DNA of 64,000 bases from Steroidobacteraceae bacterium (GTDB taxonomy: Bacteria; Pseudomonadota; Gammaproteobacteria; Steroidobacterales; Steroidobacteraceae), in NCBI GenBank assembly GCA_019187185.1, contig JABAQU010000023.1, positions 115,348 through 179,347 of the forward strand, read 5' to 3'. Within the stretch, counting starts at the first letter, position 1. Each line of letters starts with the position of its first letter. A program made the translations under genes and the position numbers. This document shows positions 45,752 to 54,866 of this stretch, piece by piece. The notes beneath the pieces were generated by a model. It saw only the letters and a list, made by a program, of their open reading frames with translations. It ran no database searches and was not told the DNA's origin.

Positions 45752-46944
45752 TGGGCGCCGCGCACGAGCGCGCGATCCTGCACGTCGACATGGACGCGTT
45801 CTACGCGTCGATCGAGGAGCGTGACGACCCGGCGCTGCGCGGCCGGCCGGTGATCGTCGGCGGAACGGGTGCGCGCGGCGTCGTCGCCGCCGCCAACTAC
45901 GTGGTGCGTAGTTACGGCGTGCATTCGGCGATGCCGATGAGCCGCGCGCTCGCGCTGTGCCCGCAGGCCGTGTGCATCCACCCGCGCATGGGGCACTACA
46001 AGGACGTGTCGCGCGAAGTGTTCGCCGTGTTCGCGGAGGTGACGCCGCTCGTCGAGGGGCTGTCGCTCGACGAAGCGTTCCTCGACGTCACGGCGAGCCG
46101 CGCGCTGCACGGCGACGAAATCACCATCGCCCGCTGGATCAAGTCGACGATCCGCGCACGCACGCAGCTCGCAGCCTCGGTCGGCGTCGCGCCGAACAAG
46201 CTCGTCGCGAAGATCGCGTCCGATCTCGAGAAGCCCGACGGGCTCACGGTGATTCCCGCCGCGGCGCTGCCGGGGCGGCTCGACGAACTGTCCATCCGCC
46301 GCCTGCCGGGACTCGGCCGCAAGAAGGGCGACGCAGTGGAGCGCGCCGGCCTCAGGACACTCGGCGAGTTGCGCCGCGCGCCGGACTCGGTGCTGCGCCC
46401 GCTCTTCGGGCGGGACACGCAGCGCATGCGCGACCGTGCCGCCGGCATCGACGATCGCCCGGTCGTCGCGGACCGCGAGGACCTGTCGATCAGCGCCGAG
46501 GAGACCTTCGACACCGACATTGCCGATGCCACGCGGCTCGAGGCGGAGCTGCTCGCGCTCGCCGACCGCACGAGCGCGCGCTTGCGTGCGAAGCAGCTCG
46601 CGGCCGGCTGCGTTGCGGTGAAGGTGCGACGCGCGGACTTTTCGACCTTCACGCGCCAGCAGCAGCTCGAGCCCGCGACGCAGGACAGCCGCGTGATCGG
46701 CCGCGCGGCCTCGGACCTGCTGCACCGCTGGCGCGCGGAGTACCCGGGCGCGCGGGTGCGGCTGCTCGGCGTCGGCGTATCGCAGCTCGCGCCTGCGACA
46801 CAGTTCGATCTCTTTGCCGCCGGCGCTGTGCCGCAGCCGTCACTGCTCGACACGACAGTCGACGCGATCCGCGAGCGGTTCGGCGCGGCGGGTGTCCGGC
46901 GAGCGAGCGCGTTGCAGCCGGCGCCGCGCAAGCCGAGGGGGTAG
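45751..46944 (+). CDS. dinB: DNA polymerase IV
   Basis: A 397-aa Y-family translesion polymerase with catalytic motifs HVDMDAFYASIEERDDP and GLSLDEAFLDV, the fingers loop VVAAANYVVRSYGVHSAM, thumb HhH IRRLPGLGRKKGDAVE, and a little-finger domain. A C-terminal clamp-binding-like peptide TQFDLF is present. The ATG overlaps the preceding stop, so it appears to be in the fadE-DUF3667 transcript rather than under an obvious LexA box. Confidence 0.95.
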   Translation: MGAAHERAILHVDMDAFYASIEERDDPALRGRPVIVGGTGARGVVAAANYVVRSYGVHSAMPMSRALALCPQAVCIHPRMGHYKDVSREVFAVFAEVTPLVEGLSLDEAFLDVTASRALHGDEITIARWIKSTIRARTQLAASVGVAPNKLVAKIASDLEKPDGLTVIPAAALPGRLDELSIRRLPGLGRKKGDAVERAGLRTLGELRRAPDSVLRPLFGRDTQRMRDRAAGIDDRPVVADREDLSISAEETFDTDIADATRLEAELLALADRTSARLRAKQLAAGCVAVKVRRADFSTFTRQQQLEPATQDSRVIGRAASDLLHRWRAEYPGARVRLLGVGVSQLAPATQFDLFAAGAVPQPSLLDTTVDAIRERFGAAGVRRASALQPAPRKPRG

Positions 46945-46988
46945 GCCGCGACGTCGCGCGCCGGAAGCCGCCGGACTCGGCCTGCACG

Positions 46989-47423
46989 TTACCGTGCGAG
47001 TCCGGGCGGCCGTGGGATCGGCTCGAGATCCGGCTCGACGTACGATGCCCGTGCGTCTGCCGAGAAAAGGACGCGGGCGGAATAGTGCGTCAGCATGATC
47101 CTGCTATCGAGCAGCTCGGGGTTCCGGGCGATGAAGTCCGCAGCCGACGCACTCGAGCCCTTGTCCATGAAGTGGCGTACCGCAAGAATCCACGCCCGTG
47201 TCAGCGTTTCGTGGAACTTCGAGGGCGGAATTTCGTTGTGCTGCAGAAATGCCTGTAGTGCACCGCGCATCCGCTGGACAGCCGCCTCGACGTCGAACTG
47301 CGCGAGGTAGATGTAAGCCATGCGCACGTGAGCTTCGTGATTGAACTGCGCCGGAGCAATGCGGAAGCTCTCGAAGGCCGCGCTGAAGGCGTGATCTTCC
47401 GCCGCGAGATGGTGAGAGTGCAT
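46989..47423 (-). CDS. Hypothetical protein
   Basis: A 144-aa soluble, helical protein. The stretch FNHEAHVRMAYIYLAQFDVEAAVQRMRGALQ is typical of a family of short uncharacterised proteins whose core reads 'F.H..HLRLAW.YL'. There is no catalytic motif I can name. The start at MHSHHLAAEDH is chosen because the upstream frame is low-complexity. Divergent from the DUF1697 gene. Confidence 0.6.
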   Translation of the reverse strand: MHSHHLAAEDHAFSAAFESFRIAPAQFNHEAHVRMAYIYLAQFDVEAAVQRMRGALQAFLQHNEIPPSKFHETLTRAWILAVRHFMDKGSSASAADFIARNPELLDSRIMLTHYSARVLFSADARASYVEPDLEPIPRPPGLAR

Positions 47424-47583
47424 TGACCACCCCCTGACTGACGTGTTTTCGGTCACTGCGCGGAGCAGATTGTAGTCGAGGCCGGCTCGGGCTTGTCCAC
47501 CCCGTCGCCGCGCGCCCGCTCCACGTCGAACCGGCGCGAGTTGGGCACGGAATCCTGTCATGATGCATGACGGGTGGTAGCAC

Positions 47584-48120
47584 ATGGCGCTCGTGGCATT
47601 CCTCAGGGGGGTCAACGTCGGCGGTCATCGATCGTTCCGCCCGACTCGTCTCGCAAGTGACCTCCGACATCTCGATGCCGTCAATATCGGGGCGGCGGGC
47701 ACCCTCGTGATACGGCGACGCATCAGCCGCGCGCAGCTGCGCACGGAGATCGCAAGCCGGCTCCCCTTCGATACCGGAATCATGATCTGTCGGGGTAGCG
47801 ACGTCGCCGACCTGCATCGCCACAATCCGTTCGCAGGCCAGCCATCCGGCCCGGACATCGTTCGCTTCGTGAGTGTCCTCGCGCGCCGACCCCGAGCGTT
47901 GCCACCGCTGCCGTTGTATCTCCCGTCGCGTGCCAACTGGCTCGTGAAAGTGCTCGCGTACGACGCACCGTTCGTGCTCGGCCTCTATCGAAGACAGATG
48001 CGGGCCATCACTTGTCTCGGCCAACTGGACCGCCGCTTCGAAGGGCCGCTCACGACGCGCAACTGGAACACGATCGGGGCGATTGCCGGGATACTCGGCG
48101 CGACTGGTGCAACGTCGTGA
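47584..48120 (+). CDS. DUF1697 family protein
   Basis: A 178-aa protein matching DUF1697: the opening ALVAFLRGVNVGGH, then IGAAGTLVIRR, IMICRGSDVADL and the C-terminal DRRFEGPLTTRNWNTIGAI. The family is widespread and of unknown function. No operon partner is evident. Confidence 0.85.
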   Translation: MALVAFLRGVNVGGHRSFRPTRLASDLRHLDAVNIGAAGTLVIRRRISRAQLRTEIASRLPFDTGIMICRGSDVADLHRHNPFAGQPSGPDIVRFVSVLARRPRALPPLPLYLPSRANWLVKVLAYDAPFVLGLYRRQMRAITCLGQLDRRFEGPLTTRNWNTIGAIAGILGATGATS

Positions 48121-48202
48121 AGTCCGCGTGCTGCGCCGCATCGCGGCGACGCGAGGATGTACGTGCTAAGGTGCTGCGGAATAACGATTGGAGGCAACTA
48201 TC

Positions 48203-48436
48203 ATGGCCGACACCTGGCTCACTTCGCTCATCACCGACACGCCGCAGGCGGGCTTCGAACTCGCAATCACGCTGAGCCGCCGCGGCGTGAAGTACACGCA
48301 GTCGGACACCGCGGTGCTGAAAAGACTGCGCCCGGCGTATGCAGAATCCGCGGAAGGGCTCACCGCGGCATCACAGGTGATCGCGATCAATTTCCAGACG
48401 ATCGCCGCAGCGAACAATTACTGGCGCCCCATCTGA
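48203..48436 (+). CDS. Small hypothetical protein
   Basis: A 77-aa protein starting at an ATG preceded by GGAGG (spacing 7). It has no signal peptide. The C-terminal SQVIAINFQTIAAANNYW is mildly hydrophobic. Not recognised. It is followed 18 bases later by the SnoaL-like gene and may be cotranscribed with it. Confidence 0.5.
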   Translation: MADTWLTSLITDTPQAGFELAITLSRRGVKYTQSDTAVLKRLRPAYAESAEGLTAASQVIAINFQTIAAANNYWRPI

Positions 48437-48454
48437 GGGTCACGGCACGCATCG

Positions 48455-48901
48455 ATGGACAGGGAGCTCGCGGAGCTGCGTTCGCAACTTTCCGGACTGC
48501 TGGACCGTGAAGCCATCCGCGAGCTCGCTGTCTCCTATGCCCACTTCGCGAGGGTCCGGAACATCGATGGCCTCGTGGCCCTGTATTCGCGCGACGCGGT
48601 GTTCGATGTGCCCGGCAACATGGGCACGGAGGCTGGAACGCGCTCCGGCCAGGATGCGATCCGCGCGAGTCTGGCGATCGACCTCCCGCGAGCCGACCCC
48701 TGGCCTTTCATCCACCAGCACTACATCGAGTTGCACGGGCCCGACAGGGCCAGCGGCGTCGTCTATCTCGAGCTGAGGCTGGGTTCGGAAAGTCTCCGCG
48801 TCACGCACGCGGGCTTTTATACGGACGAGTACGTGAAGGAGCACGGACAGTGGCGATTCCGCTCGCGCAAGCTCACGGCGGTCCCGTTGCCGGGCCCGTG
48901 A
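48455..48901 (+). CDS. SnoaL/NTF2-like protein
   Basis: A 148-aa NTF2-fold protein of the SnoaL-like type: DREAIRELAVSYAHFARVRNIDGLVALYSRDAVFDV, then HYIELHGPDRASG and FYTDEYVKEHGQWRF. Members include ketosteroid-isomerase-like and polyketide cyclases, often acting on hydrophobic substrates. No defining catalytic residue pair can be confirmed. Confidence 0.8.
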   Translation: MDRELAELRSQLSGLLDREAIRELAVSYAHFARVRNIDGLVALYSRDAVFDVPGNMGTEAGTRSGQDAIRASLAIDLPRADPWPFIHQHYIELHGPDRASGVVYLELRLGSESLRVTHAGFYTDEYVKEHGQWRFRSRKLTAVPLPGP

Positions 48902-49077
48902 TCGTTCGTCAGCGGGCGGCCTGCGCATCCCGCATGATCCACGGCGCAACCATCGCCGCGGATGGGAGCATGTCCGCCTGTTGACGCCACGGGCCGATGG
49001 CCACGCACGTGCGCGTGCACGACCCACCGACGCGCCGTTGATCGCTTCCGCCGCGCAGCCTAGGCTATGCCGGCATC

Positions 49078-49848
49078 ATGAACACCCTGCCTTCATTCGA
49101 CCTCACAGGTCGCGTCGCCCTCGTCACCGGCGCCTCGCGCGGCATCGGCGAATCCATCGCGCGTGCGCTCGCCGCGGCCGGCGCACACGTCGTGGTCTCG
49201 AGCCGCAAGCTCGAAGCCTGCGAAGCCGTGGCCGCCTCGATACGCGCATCGGGCGGCAAGGCATCGGCGCTCGCGTGCCACATCGGCGAGCTCCCGGAGA
49301 TCGACGCGGCCTTCGCTGCGATCGAGGCCGCGCACGGGCGACTCGACATCCTCGTGAACAACGCGGCGACGAACCCGCATTTCGGCCCGATCACCTCGAT
49401 CGACGCGGGCGCATTCCAGAAGACCGTCGACGTGAACATCCGCGGCTACTTCTTCATGTCCCAGGGAGCCGCGAAACTGATGGCCAGGGGCGGCGGCGGC
49501 AGCATCGTCAATGTCGCCTCGGTGAACGGCGTGATTCCGGGACCGTTGCAGGGGGTCTATTCGATCACCAAGGCCGCGGTGATCTCGATGACCAGGGCCT
49601 TCGCGCGCGAATGCGCGCCGCAGGGCGTACGTGTGAACGCCCTGCTGCCGGGCATCACCGACACGAAGTTCGCCTCAGCACTCACGCGCAATCCCGTCGT
49701 GCTGGAGAAGCTCCTCCCGCACGTGCCGATGAACCGGGTCGCGCAGCCGGATGAGATGGCGGGCGCCGTGCTCTACCTCGTCTCGCCCGCCGCGAGCTAC
49801 ACGACGGGCGTTGCGCTCAACGTCGATGGCGGCTACCTGATTTCCTGA
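49078..49848 (+). CDS. Short-chain dehydrogenase/reductase
   Basis: A 256-aa classical SDR with the cofactor motif TGASRGIGESIA (residues 18-29) and NNAA. The catalytic Ser-Tyr-Lys is seen as VNVASVNGV...GVYSITKAAV. The late MAGAVLYLVSPAASYTTG and VDGGY are also present. The Arg/Lys after the beta-2 strand (SSRKLE) suggests NADP. It heads a plus-strand run with a quinone reductase and an acyl-CoA dehydrogenase, suggesting catabolism of a fatty or aromatic acid. Confidence 0.92.
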   Translation: MNTLPSFDLTGRVALVTGASRGIGESIARALAAAGAHVVVSSRKLEACEAVAASIRASGGKASALACHIGELPEIDAAFAAIEAAHGRLDILVNNAATNPHFGPITSIDAGAFQKTVDVNIRGYFFMSQGAAKLMARGGGGSIVNVASVNGVIPGPLQGVYSITKAAVISMTRAFARECAPQGVRVNALLPGITDTKFASALTRNPVVLEKLLPHVPMNRVAQPDEMAGAVLYLVSPAASYTTGVALNVDGGYLIS

Positions 49849-49861
49849 AAGGCCGGCCGCC

Positions 49862-50842
49862 ATGAAGGCCCTCCTCTGCAAGCAGTACGGTCCGCCCGAG
49901 TCCCTCGTGGTCGAGGACCTGCCGGACCTTGTGCCGGGCGCGGGCCGCGTCGTCATCGACGTGCGCGCCGCCGGGGTCAACTTTCCCGATACGCTGATCA
50001 TCGAGGGCAAGTACCAGTTCAAGCCGCCGCTGCCCTTCTCGCCGGGCGGTGAGTGCGCAGGCGTGGTGCGCTCGGTCGGGCCGGGCGTCACGAACGTCGA
50101 GGTCGGCGATCGCGTGATCGCGATGACGATCTCCGGCGCCTACGCCGAGCAGGCGCTCGCGGATGCGGGCGCGCTCGTGCCGATGCCCCCGGGGCTGGAT
50201 TTTCCGACCGCCGCGGCATTCACGATGACGTACGGCACGTCGTACCACGCGCTCGCGGACCGCGCCGCGCTCGCGCGCGGCGAGACGCTGCTCGTCCTCG
50301 GTGCATCGGGCGGGGTCGGGCTCGCGGCGATCGAGATCGGCAAGGCGCTCGGCGCCAGGGTGATCGCGGCAGCATCGAGCGCGGAGAAACTGGCCATCTG
50401 CCGCGAGCACGGGGCGGACGAGCTCGTCGACTATGCGCGCGAAGACCTGCGCGAGCGTGTGAAGGTGCTGACCGGCGGGGGCGGCGTCGACGTGATTTAC
50501 GACCCGGTCGGCGGTGGGTACACCGAGCCCGCGCTGCGCAGCATCGCGTGGCGCGGCCGCCATCTCGTCATCGGGTTCGCGAACGGCGAGATCCCGCGCA
50601 TCCCCGCCAATCTCGCGCTGCTGAAGGGAGCTGCGATCGTCGGCGTGTTCTGGGGCGACTACGTGCGTCGCGAGCCGGCCCACATCGCGAAGGACCTGCG
50701 TACCTTGTTCACCTGGCTCGGCGAGGGCCGGCTGCGACCACGCGTCGCGGCCACCTATCCACTGGCGCGCGGCGGCGAGGCGCTGCGCGCATTGATGGAA
50801 CGGCGCGTTTCGGGGAAGCTCGTCATTCTGCCGGGGGAGTGA
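49862..50842 (+). CDS. Zinc-free quinone oxidoreductase (MDR family)
   Basis: A 326-aa medium-chain reductase with [30 protein letters not shown] and the NADPH fold [38 protein letters not shown] lies near residue 240. Catalytic zinc ligands are absent, as in NADPH:quinone oxidoreductases. It begins 13 bases after the SDR gene and ends two bases before the acyl-CoA dehydrogenase. Confidence 0.9.
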   Translation: MKALLCKQYGPPESLVVEDLPDLVPGAGRVVIDVRAAGVNFPDTLIIEGKYQFKPPLPFSPGGECAGVVRSVGPGVTNVEVGDRVIAMTISGAYAEQALADAGALVPMPPGLDFPTAAAFTMTYGTSYHALADRAALARGETLLVLGASGGVGLAAIEIGKALGARVIAAASSAEKLAICREHGADELVDYAREDLRERVKVLTGGGGVDVIYDPVGGGYTEPALRSIAWRGRHLVIGFANGEIPRIPANLALLKGAAIVGVFWGDYVRREPAHIAKDLRTLFTWLGEGRLRPRVAATYPLARGGEALRALMERRVSGKLVILPGE

Positions 50843-50844
50843 CC

Positions 50845-52053
50845 GTGGACTTCGAGTACAGCACGCGCACGAAGGAATGGCTCGCGCGCCTCACGGCGTT
50901 CATGGACGAACACGTCTACCCGAACGAGCAGGTGTTCTTCGACCAGGTCGCCGAGGGCGACCGTTGGCGCCCGACCCGCATCGTCGACGAGCTCAAGGCG
51001 AAGGCGCGCGCCGCGGGGCTCTGGAACCTTTTCCTGCCGGATTCCTCGCGCGGCCCCGGCCTCACGAACCTCGAATATGCGCCGCTGTGCGAGGTCATGG
51101 GCCGCGTCGTCTGGGCGCCGGAAGTGTTCAATTGCTCTGCACCCGACACCGGCAACATGGAAGTGCTCGAGCGCTACGGCACGCCCGAGCAGCAGCGCCG
51201 CTGGCTCGAACCACTGCTCGCCGGCGAAATCCGCTCCTGCTTCGCCATGACCGAGCCTGCAGTGGCCTCGAGCGACGCGACGAACATCGGGACCGCGATC
51301 GTGCGCGACGGCGCCGACTACGTGATCAACGGCCGCAAGTGGTGGGCATCCGGCGCGCCCGACCCGCGCTGCGCGCTGTTCATCGTGATGGGCAAGACCG
51401 ACCCCGCGAACCCGGCGCGCCACCGCCAGCAGTCGATGATCCTCGTGCCGCGCGATACGCCTGGCATCACCGTGCTGCGCCCGCTGCCGGTCTTCGGCTA
51501 CGACGACGCGCCGCATGGCCACGGCGAGGTGCTGTTCGAGAACGTGCGCGTGCCGGCCGCGAACCTGTTGCAACGGGAGGGGGACGGGTTCGCGATCGCG
51601 CAGGGGCGACTCGGGCCGGGGCGCATCCATCACTGCATGCGGGTGATCGGGCTCGCCGAGCGCGCGCTCGAGAAGATGTGCCGCCGCTCCGCGGCCCGCG
51701 TCGCGTTCGGCAAGCCCGTGGCGTCCCGGACCGTGACGCTCGAACGGATCGCCGAGGCACGCATCCTGATCGACCAGGCGCGGTTCCTGGTCCTCAATGC
51801 GGCGCACAAGATGGACACCGTCGGCAACAAGGTCGCCGCGAAGGAGATTGCGATGATCAAGGTTGCCGCGCCGCAGATGGCCTGCCAGGTGATCGACTGG
51901 GCGATCCAGGCCCATGGCGGCGGGGGGGTCAGCGACGATTTCGGGCTTGCCTATGCCTACGCCCATGCGCGCACGCTCCGTCTCGCGGATGGGCCCGACG
52001 AAGTGCATCGAAACCAGATCGGAAAGCTCGAACTCGCGCAATACGCGCTATGA
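50845..52053 (+). CDS. Acyl-CoA dehydrogenase
   Basis: A 402-aa flavoprotein of the FadE/ACAD11-like group: [48 protein letters not shown], and the C-terminal [20 protein letters not shown]...[10 protein letters not shown] with FAD/CoA contacts. GTG start (50845-50847). The stop overlaps the next gene by up to four bases. Confidence 0.93.
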   Translation: MDFEYSTRTKEWLARLTAFMDEHVYPNEQVFFDQVAEGDRWRPTRIVDELKAKARAAGLWNLFLPDSSRGPGLTNLEYAPLCEVMGRVVWAPEVFNCSAPDTGNMEVLERYGTPEQQRRWLEPLLAGEIRSCFAMTEPAVASSDATNIGTAIVRDGADYVINGRKWWASGAPDPRCALFIVMGKTDPANPARHRQQSMILVPRDTPGITVLRPLPVFGYDDAPHGHGEVLFENVRVPAANLLQREGDGFAIAQGRLGPGRIHHCMRVIGLAERALEKMCRRSAARVAFGKPVASRTVTLERIAEARILIDQARFLVLNAAHKMDTVGNKVAAKEIAMIKVAAPQMACQVIDWAIQAHGGGGVSDDFGLAYAYAHARTLRLADGPDEVHRNQIGKLELAQYAL

Positions 52054-52433
52054 TGTCGCCAATCCTGCTGCCTTCCGGACATCGGATGTCGCACGTCGAA
52101 CTGCCCCGCGCACTCGAGGACTATTTCGCCCACGCCGAAACGGCGCCAACGCGTGTCGGCCGGCGATTCACCATCACGCTTCCCTATCTCGACGGCAGCC
52201 GCCTCGACCGCCTGCAATGGTGGTGGCAGGTGCCATCGGCCCGGGAAGCGCTCGGCGGCGATGACATCGTCGCCCAACTGCGTGCCGAGGCCGTCGCACG
52301 CTTCCGCCGTCATATCGAGCGCTGGCTCGAGAACACGCGGCAGCGCCTGCACGGCGATGGCCCGATTCCCTCGATAGCGCCGAGCGAACTGCCGGTGGCG
52401 CCCTTGCCGGAGGTGCAGGTCGCAAACGGCTGA
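52050..52433 (+). CDS. Hypothetical protein
   Basis: A 127-aa protein not recognised. It has an Arg/Trp-rich middle ([18 protein letters not shown]) and a helical stretch ([21 protein letters not shown]), with no signal or membrane segment. The ATG at 52050 overlaps the acyl-CoA dehydrogenase stop; a second ATG follows immediately and another lies at 52086. Context is the DUF1326/DUF2182 module. Confidence 0.55.
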   Translation: MMSPILLPSGHRMSHVELPRALEDYFAHAETAPTRVGRRFTITLPYLDGSRLDRLQWWWQVPSAREALGGDDIVAQLRAEAVARFRRHIERWLENTRQRLHGDGPIPSIAPSELPVAPLPEVQVANG

Positions 52434-52447
52434 CGAGGAGAACGACC

Positions 52448-53098
52448 ATGGCTCGAGTCGATTGGCGCATCCAGGGTATCGATATCTCCAATTGCAACTG
52501 CGCGTGGGGCTGCCCGTGCCAGTTCATGTCGCCGCCGACCCACGGCAACTGCCGGGCAGGCGTCGTGATCCGGGTCGACCGCGGGCATTTCGGCAAGACC
52601 ACGCTCGACGGGCTCGCCTTCGGGGGGCTGTTCGCCTGGCCCGGTCCGATCCATCAGGGCGACGGGCATGCGCAGCCGATCGTCGATGTCCGCGCAAGCG
52701 CCGCGCAACGCGAAGCGCTGCTCAGGATCATGTCGGGTGAGGAAACCGAGCCCGGCGCCACGATCTTCAACGTGTTCGCGAGCACTTATTCGAAAGTGCA
52801 CGACCCCCAGTTCAAGACGATACGCGTCGAGGTCGACATCGACGCCTGCACCGCCCATCTCGAGATCGATGGGGTTTTCGAGGCGCATGTCACGCCGATC
52901 CACAATCCCGTGACAGGGCAACCGGCGCGCGCGCAGGTCGCGCTGCCGGCCGGCTTCGAGTATGACCGCGCCGAGTTCGGGACCAGCCAGGTGCGCACGC
53001 GGGACGCGACCATTCCGCTGTCCTGGGACACCGGGCACGCGCATATCGCCCGACTCGACATGACCGGCGCGGGTGTCGCGCACAGTCGCGCTGCCTGA
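52448..53098 (+). CDS. DUF1326 family protein
   Basis: A 216-aa protein starting with the DUF1326 hallmark: ISNCNCAWGCPCQF, a Cys-rich block that could bind metal, followed by HGNCRAGVVIRV. The middle IFNVFASTYSKVHDPQFK is also typical. Function unknown. It overlaps the DUF2182 gene by 26 bases, and the pair is a recurrent association. Confidence 0.85.
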   Translation: MARVDWRIQGIDISNCNCAWGCPCQFMSPPTHGNCRAGVVIRVDRGHFGKTTLDGLAFGGLFAWPGPIHQGDGHAQPIVDVRASAAQREALLRIMSGEETEPGATIFNVFASTYSKVHDPQFKTIRVEVDIDACTAHLEIDGVFEAHVTPIHNPVTGQPARAQVALPAGFEYDRAEFGTSQVRTRDATIPLSWDTGHAHIARLDMTGAGVAHSRAA

Positions 53099-53873
53099 CA
53101 CGCTGCCGCGAGCCACTTGGCACGCTGCCGTGCGCCGCCCCGCACCGCGCGTGATCGACCGCCCGACTCTCACGACCCTCGGCGCACTCGCGATTCTCGT
53201 CGCGCTCGCGTGGGTCTACCTCGTCGCGTCGCCGATGCCGATGCCGGCGACCGCGGGCGGCCTGTATTCGGGCCGCTATGCCGCGCTCACGCTCGTGATG
53301 TGGTTCGTGATGATGATCGGCATGATGACGCCGTCGGTCACGCCGGCGACGCTGCTGTTCGCGCGCGTCAATCGTCACGGCAACCCGTCGGCGGCGGCAG
53401 GGCGAACCGCGTGCTTCGTCACCGGCTACCTCGCCATATGGCTGGCCTTCTCGGTGCTCGCGACGGTCCTGCAGATCGCGTGGATCGCGACGGGCTGGAT
53501 CGACGCGATGGGTGTCAGCGCCCGGTCGACCGGCACGGCGGCGGTGCTGATCGCGGTAGGCCTGTACCAATGGACGCCTGCCAAGCGCGCCTGTCTCGCG
53601 CAGTGCCAGTCGCCGGCGGAGTTCATCGTGCGCGCGCACCGGCCGGGCCTGCGCGGCGGCTTCGTGATGGGCCTGCACCACGGCCTGTATTGCCTCGGCT
53701 GCTGCTGGGCGCTGATGCTGCTGCTCTTCGTCGGCGGCGTGATGAACCTCGCGTGGGTCGCCGTGATCGCGGCGATCGTGATCGTGGAGAAGCTCGTCCC
53801 CCGCGCACCGTGGTTGCCACGCCTGGTCGGGGTCGGCTGTTTCGCGGCGGCGGTCACCGTCGTGCTGCGCTAG
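53073..53873 (+). CDS. DUF2182 integral membrane protein
   Basis: A 266-aa membrane protein with about six helices, carrying a Met-rich segment (MWFVMMIGMMTP, residues 70-81). YQWTPAKRACLAQCQSP and GLHHGLYCLGCCWALM follow, a pattern of DUF2182 'predicted metal-binding' proteins. His/Cys/Met content suggests metal handling together with the DUF1326 partner. GTG start; overlaps the upstream gene. Confidence 0.85.
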   Translation: MSRTVALPDTLPRATWHAAVRRPAPRVIDRPTLTTLGALAILVALAWVYLVASPMPMPATAGGLYSGRYAALTLVMWFVMMIGMMTPSVTPATLLFARVNRHGNPSAAAGRTACFVTGYLAIWLAFSVLATVLQIAWIATGWIDAMGVSARSTGTAAVLIAVGLYQWTPAKRACLAQCQSPAEFIVRAHRPGLRGGFVMGLHHGLYCLGCCWALMLLLFVGGVMNLAWVAVIAAIVIVEKLVPRAPWLPRLVGVGCFAAAVTVVLR

Positions 53874-53921
53874 CGCATTCCTTCAACTGCCGCGCAGGAT
53901 CGCGCGGCCCGGAGCAATGCA
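53872..53921. repeat. Imperfect palindrome at the end of the cassette array
   Basis: The region between the DUF2182 stop and the last minus-strand cassette gene folds into a hairpin. The arms include GCATT/AATGC and GCCGCGC/GCGCGGC, with unpaired bases between them. It has no T-run on either side. It may be a degenerate attC terminating the array, or a transcription terminator for the converging genes. Confidence 0.4.
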
Positions 53922-53941
53922 ACGGGCTTCACGCCTGCCGA

Positions 53942-54262
53942 CTACTCGAGAGCTGGCGGCAACATCAGCTCGGCAAGTCGTGGAAACACCTTCACCAGAG
54001 TGAAGTAACTCATCTTGTGTTCGCGGGCGACCTGGAGGGCATCGTCGACCGTGGCCGGGCGCACGTACTCGGCCAGCGGCTCGGGCACACAAACCCCACC
54101 TCCGATGAGTGGAGCGACTGTCCACCACCGGCAGGCACCGACACTACGGATGCGCGAGTCCTTCTGGATCTTCAGCCATGACTCGTCCGGAGCCGAAGCC
54201 TCCCAGAGGACAATGCCCAGGCGCCCGTAGTTGTCTCGAATCAGATCGGCAGGGCTCAGCAT
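53942..54262 (-). CDS. Cassette gene, hypothetical
   Basis: A 106-aa soluble protein not recognised. The N-terminus reads LSPADLIRDNYGRLGIVLWE. A Cys/Trp-rich segment (SVGACRWWTVAPLIGGGVCVPEP) follows, and the C-terminus is helical. The ATG lies seven bases after the R' end of the preceding attC (54269), as expected for a cassette. It is the last minus-strand gene of the array. Confidence 0.6.
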   Translation of the reverse strand: MLSPADLIRDNYGRLGIVLWEASAPDESWLKIQKDSRIRSVGACRWWTVAPLIGGGVCVPEPLAEYVRPATVDDALQVAREHKMSYFTLVKVFPRLAELMLPPALE

Positions 54263-54268
54263 GATGGC

Positions 54269-54394
54269 ACCCAACGTCCGCGATGAGCGGGCCATACCAC
54301 ACCGTTTCTGCGCGCCGCCGGCGCGGCCATGGTCCGCGCGCCAGCGTCGCGCCTTCGGCAACCACCAACGTGCCGCTCGAACGAATGATCACGC
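54269..54394 (-). other. attC site
   Basis: 126 bp. In minus orientation it opens with GCGTGAT followed by CATTCGTTCGAGCGG, close to the classical R''-L'' sequence, and closes with CCGCTCATCGCGGACGTTGGGT, ending in R' GTTGGGT. The middle is self-complementary and G+C-rich. The stop codon of the upstream cassette gene (54389-54391) falls inside the R'' end. Confidence 0.75.
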
Positions 54395-54823
54395 ATTGCG
54401 AAGCTCGGCCCAACGCACCAGCCAGGGTACCGGGATGTGCAATCGGCTCCAGGACGCGATGGTTTCCCAGGAGCCTCCGCAAGGCCGTTGCAGCTTCGCT
54501 CGAATGCATCTACCAAAGCGCCGTCCTTCGATGATGCGGTACTCGCCGGAAACATATCCGCAGACTGCCGCAACATAGCTCTCGACCTTCTCTGGCATGG
54601 TGCATGGAAACCACTCGCACCAAAAGTGGCCCACCGAGAAGTGGAGTTCGTCGTTGTTCTGCAGGCACAACCATACCTGTTGCTCGAGGCCCGGTTGAAT
54701 CGGCAACGTGATGCTGATTTCAACATGTGGATTCTGCTCTTCCACCATTCGCAGTGCCGGGAAGCGCTGCTGGATCTGTCCAAACGCCGCGCGAGCAATC
54801 GCTTCCGTGTCAATGCCAGGCAT
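54389..54823 (-). CDS. Cassette gene, hypothetical
   Basis: A 144-aa protein, not recognised, without signal or membrane segment. It has alternating beta-strand character (VEISITLPIQ, QVWLCLQNNDELHFSVGHFWCEWFP) and a basic C-terminal half. The ATG lies about nine bases after a GTTAGAC core, so the gene begins at a cassette boundary. The TGA lies in the following attC. Confidence 0.6.
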   Translation of the reverse strand: MPGIDTEAIARAAFGQIQQRFPALRMVEEQNPHVEISITLPIQPGLEQQVWLCLQNNDELHFSVGHFWCEWFPCTMPEKVESYVAAVCGYVSGEYRIIEGRRFGRCIRAKLQRPCGGSWETIASWSRLHIPVPWLVRWAELRNA

Positions 54824-54831
54824 CGCGATGT

Positions 54832-54866
54832 CTAACGCTCGCGGTGAGCAGCGGCCGTCAGGTGAA
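54832..54866 (-). other. Partial attC (R' half with GTTAGAC core)
   Basis: Between the two flanking genes, the minus strand reads CCGCTGCTCACCGCGAGCG and then GTTAGAC. That matches the L'-R' side of the other attC sites. A matching R''-L'' half is not clear in the end of the upstream gene, so the site may be degenerate. Confidence 0.5.
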
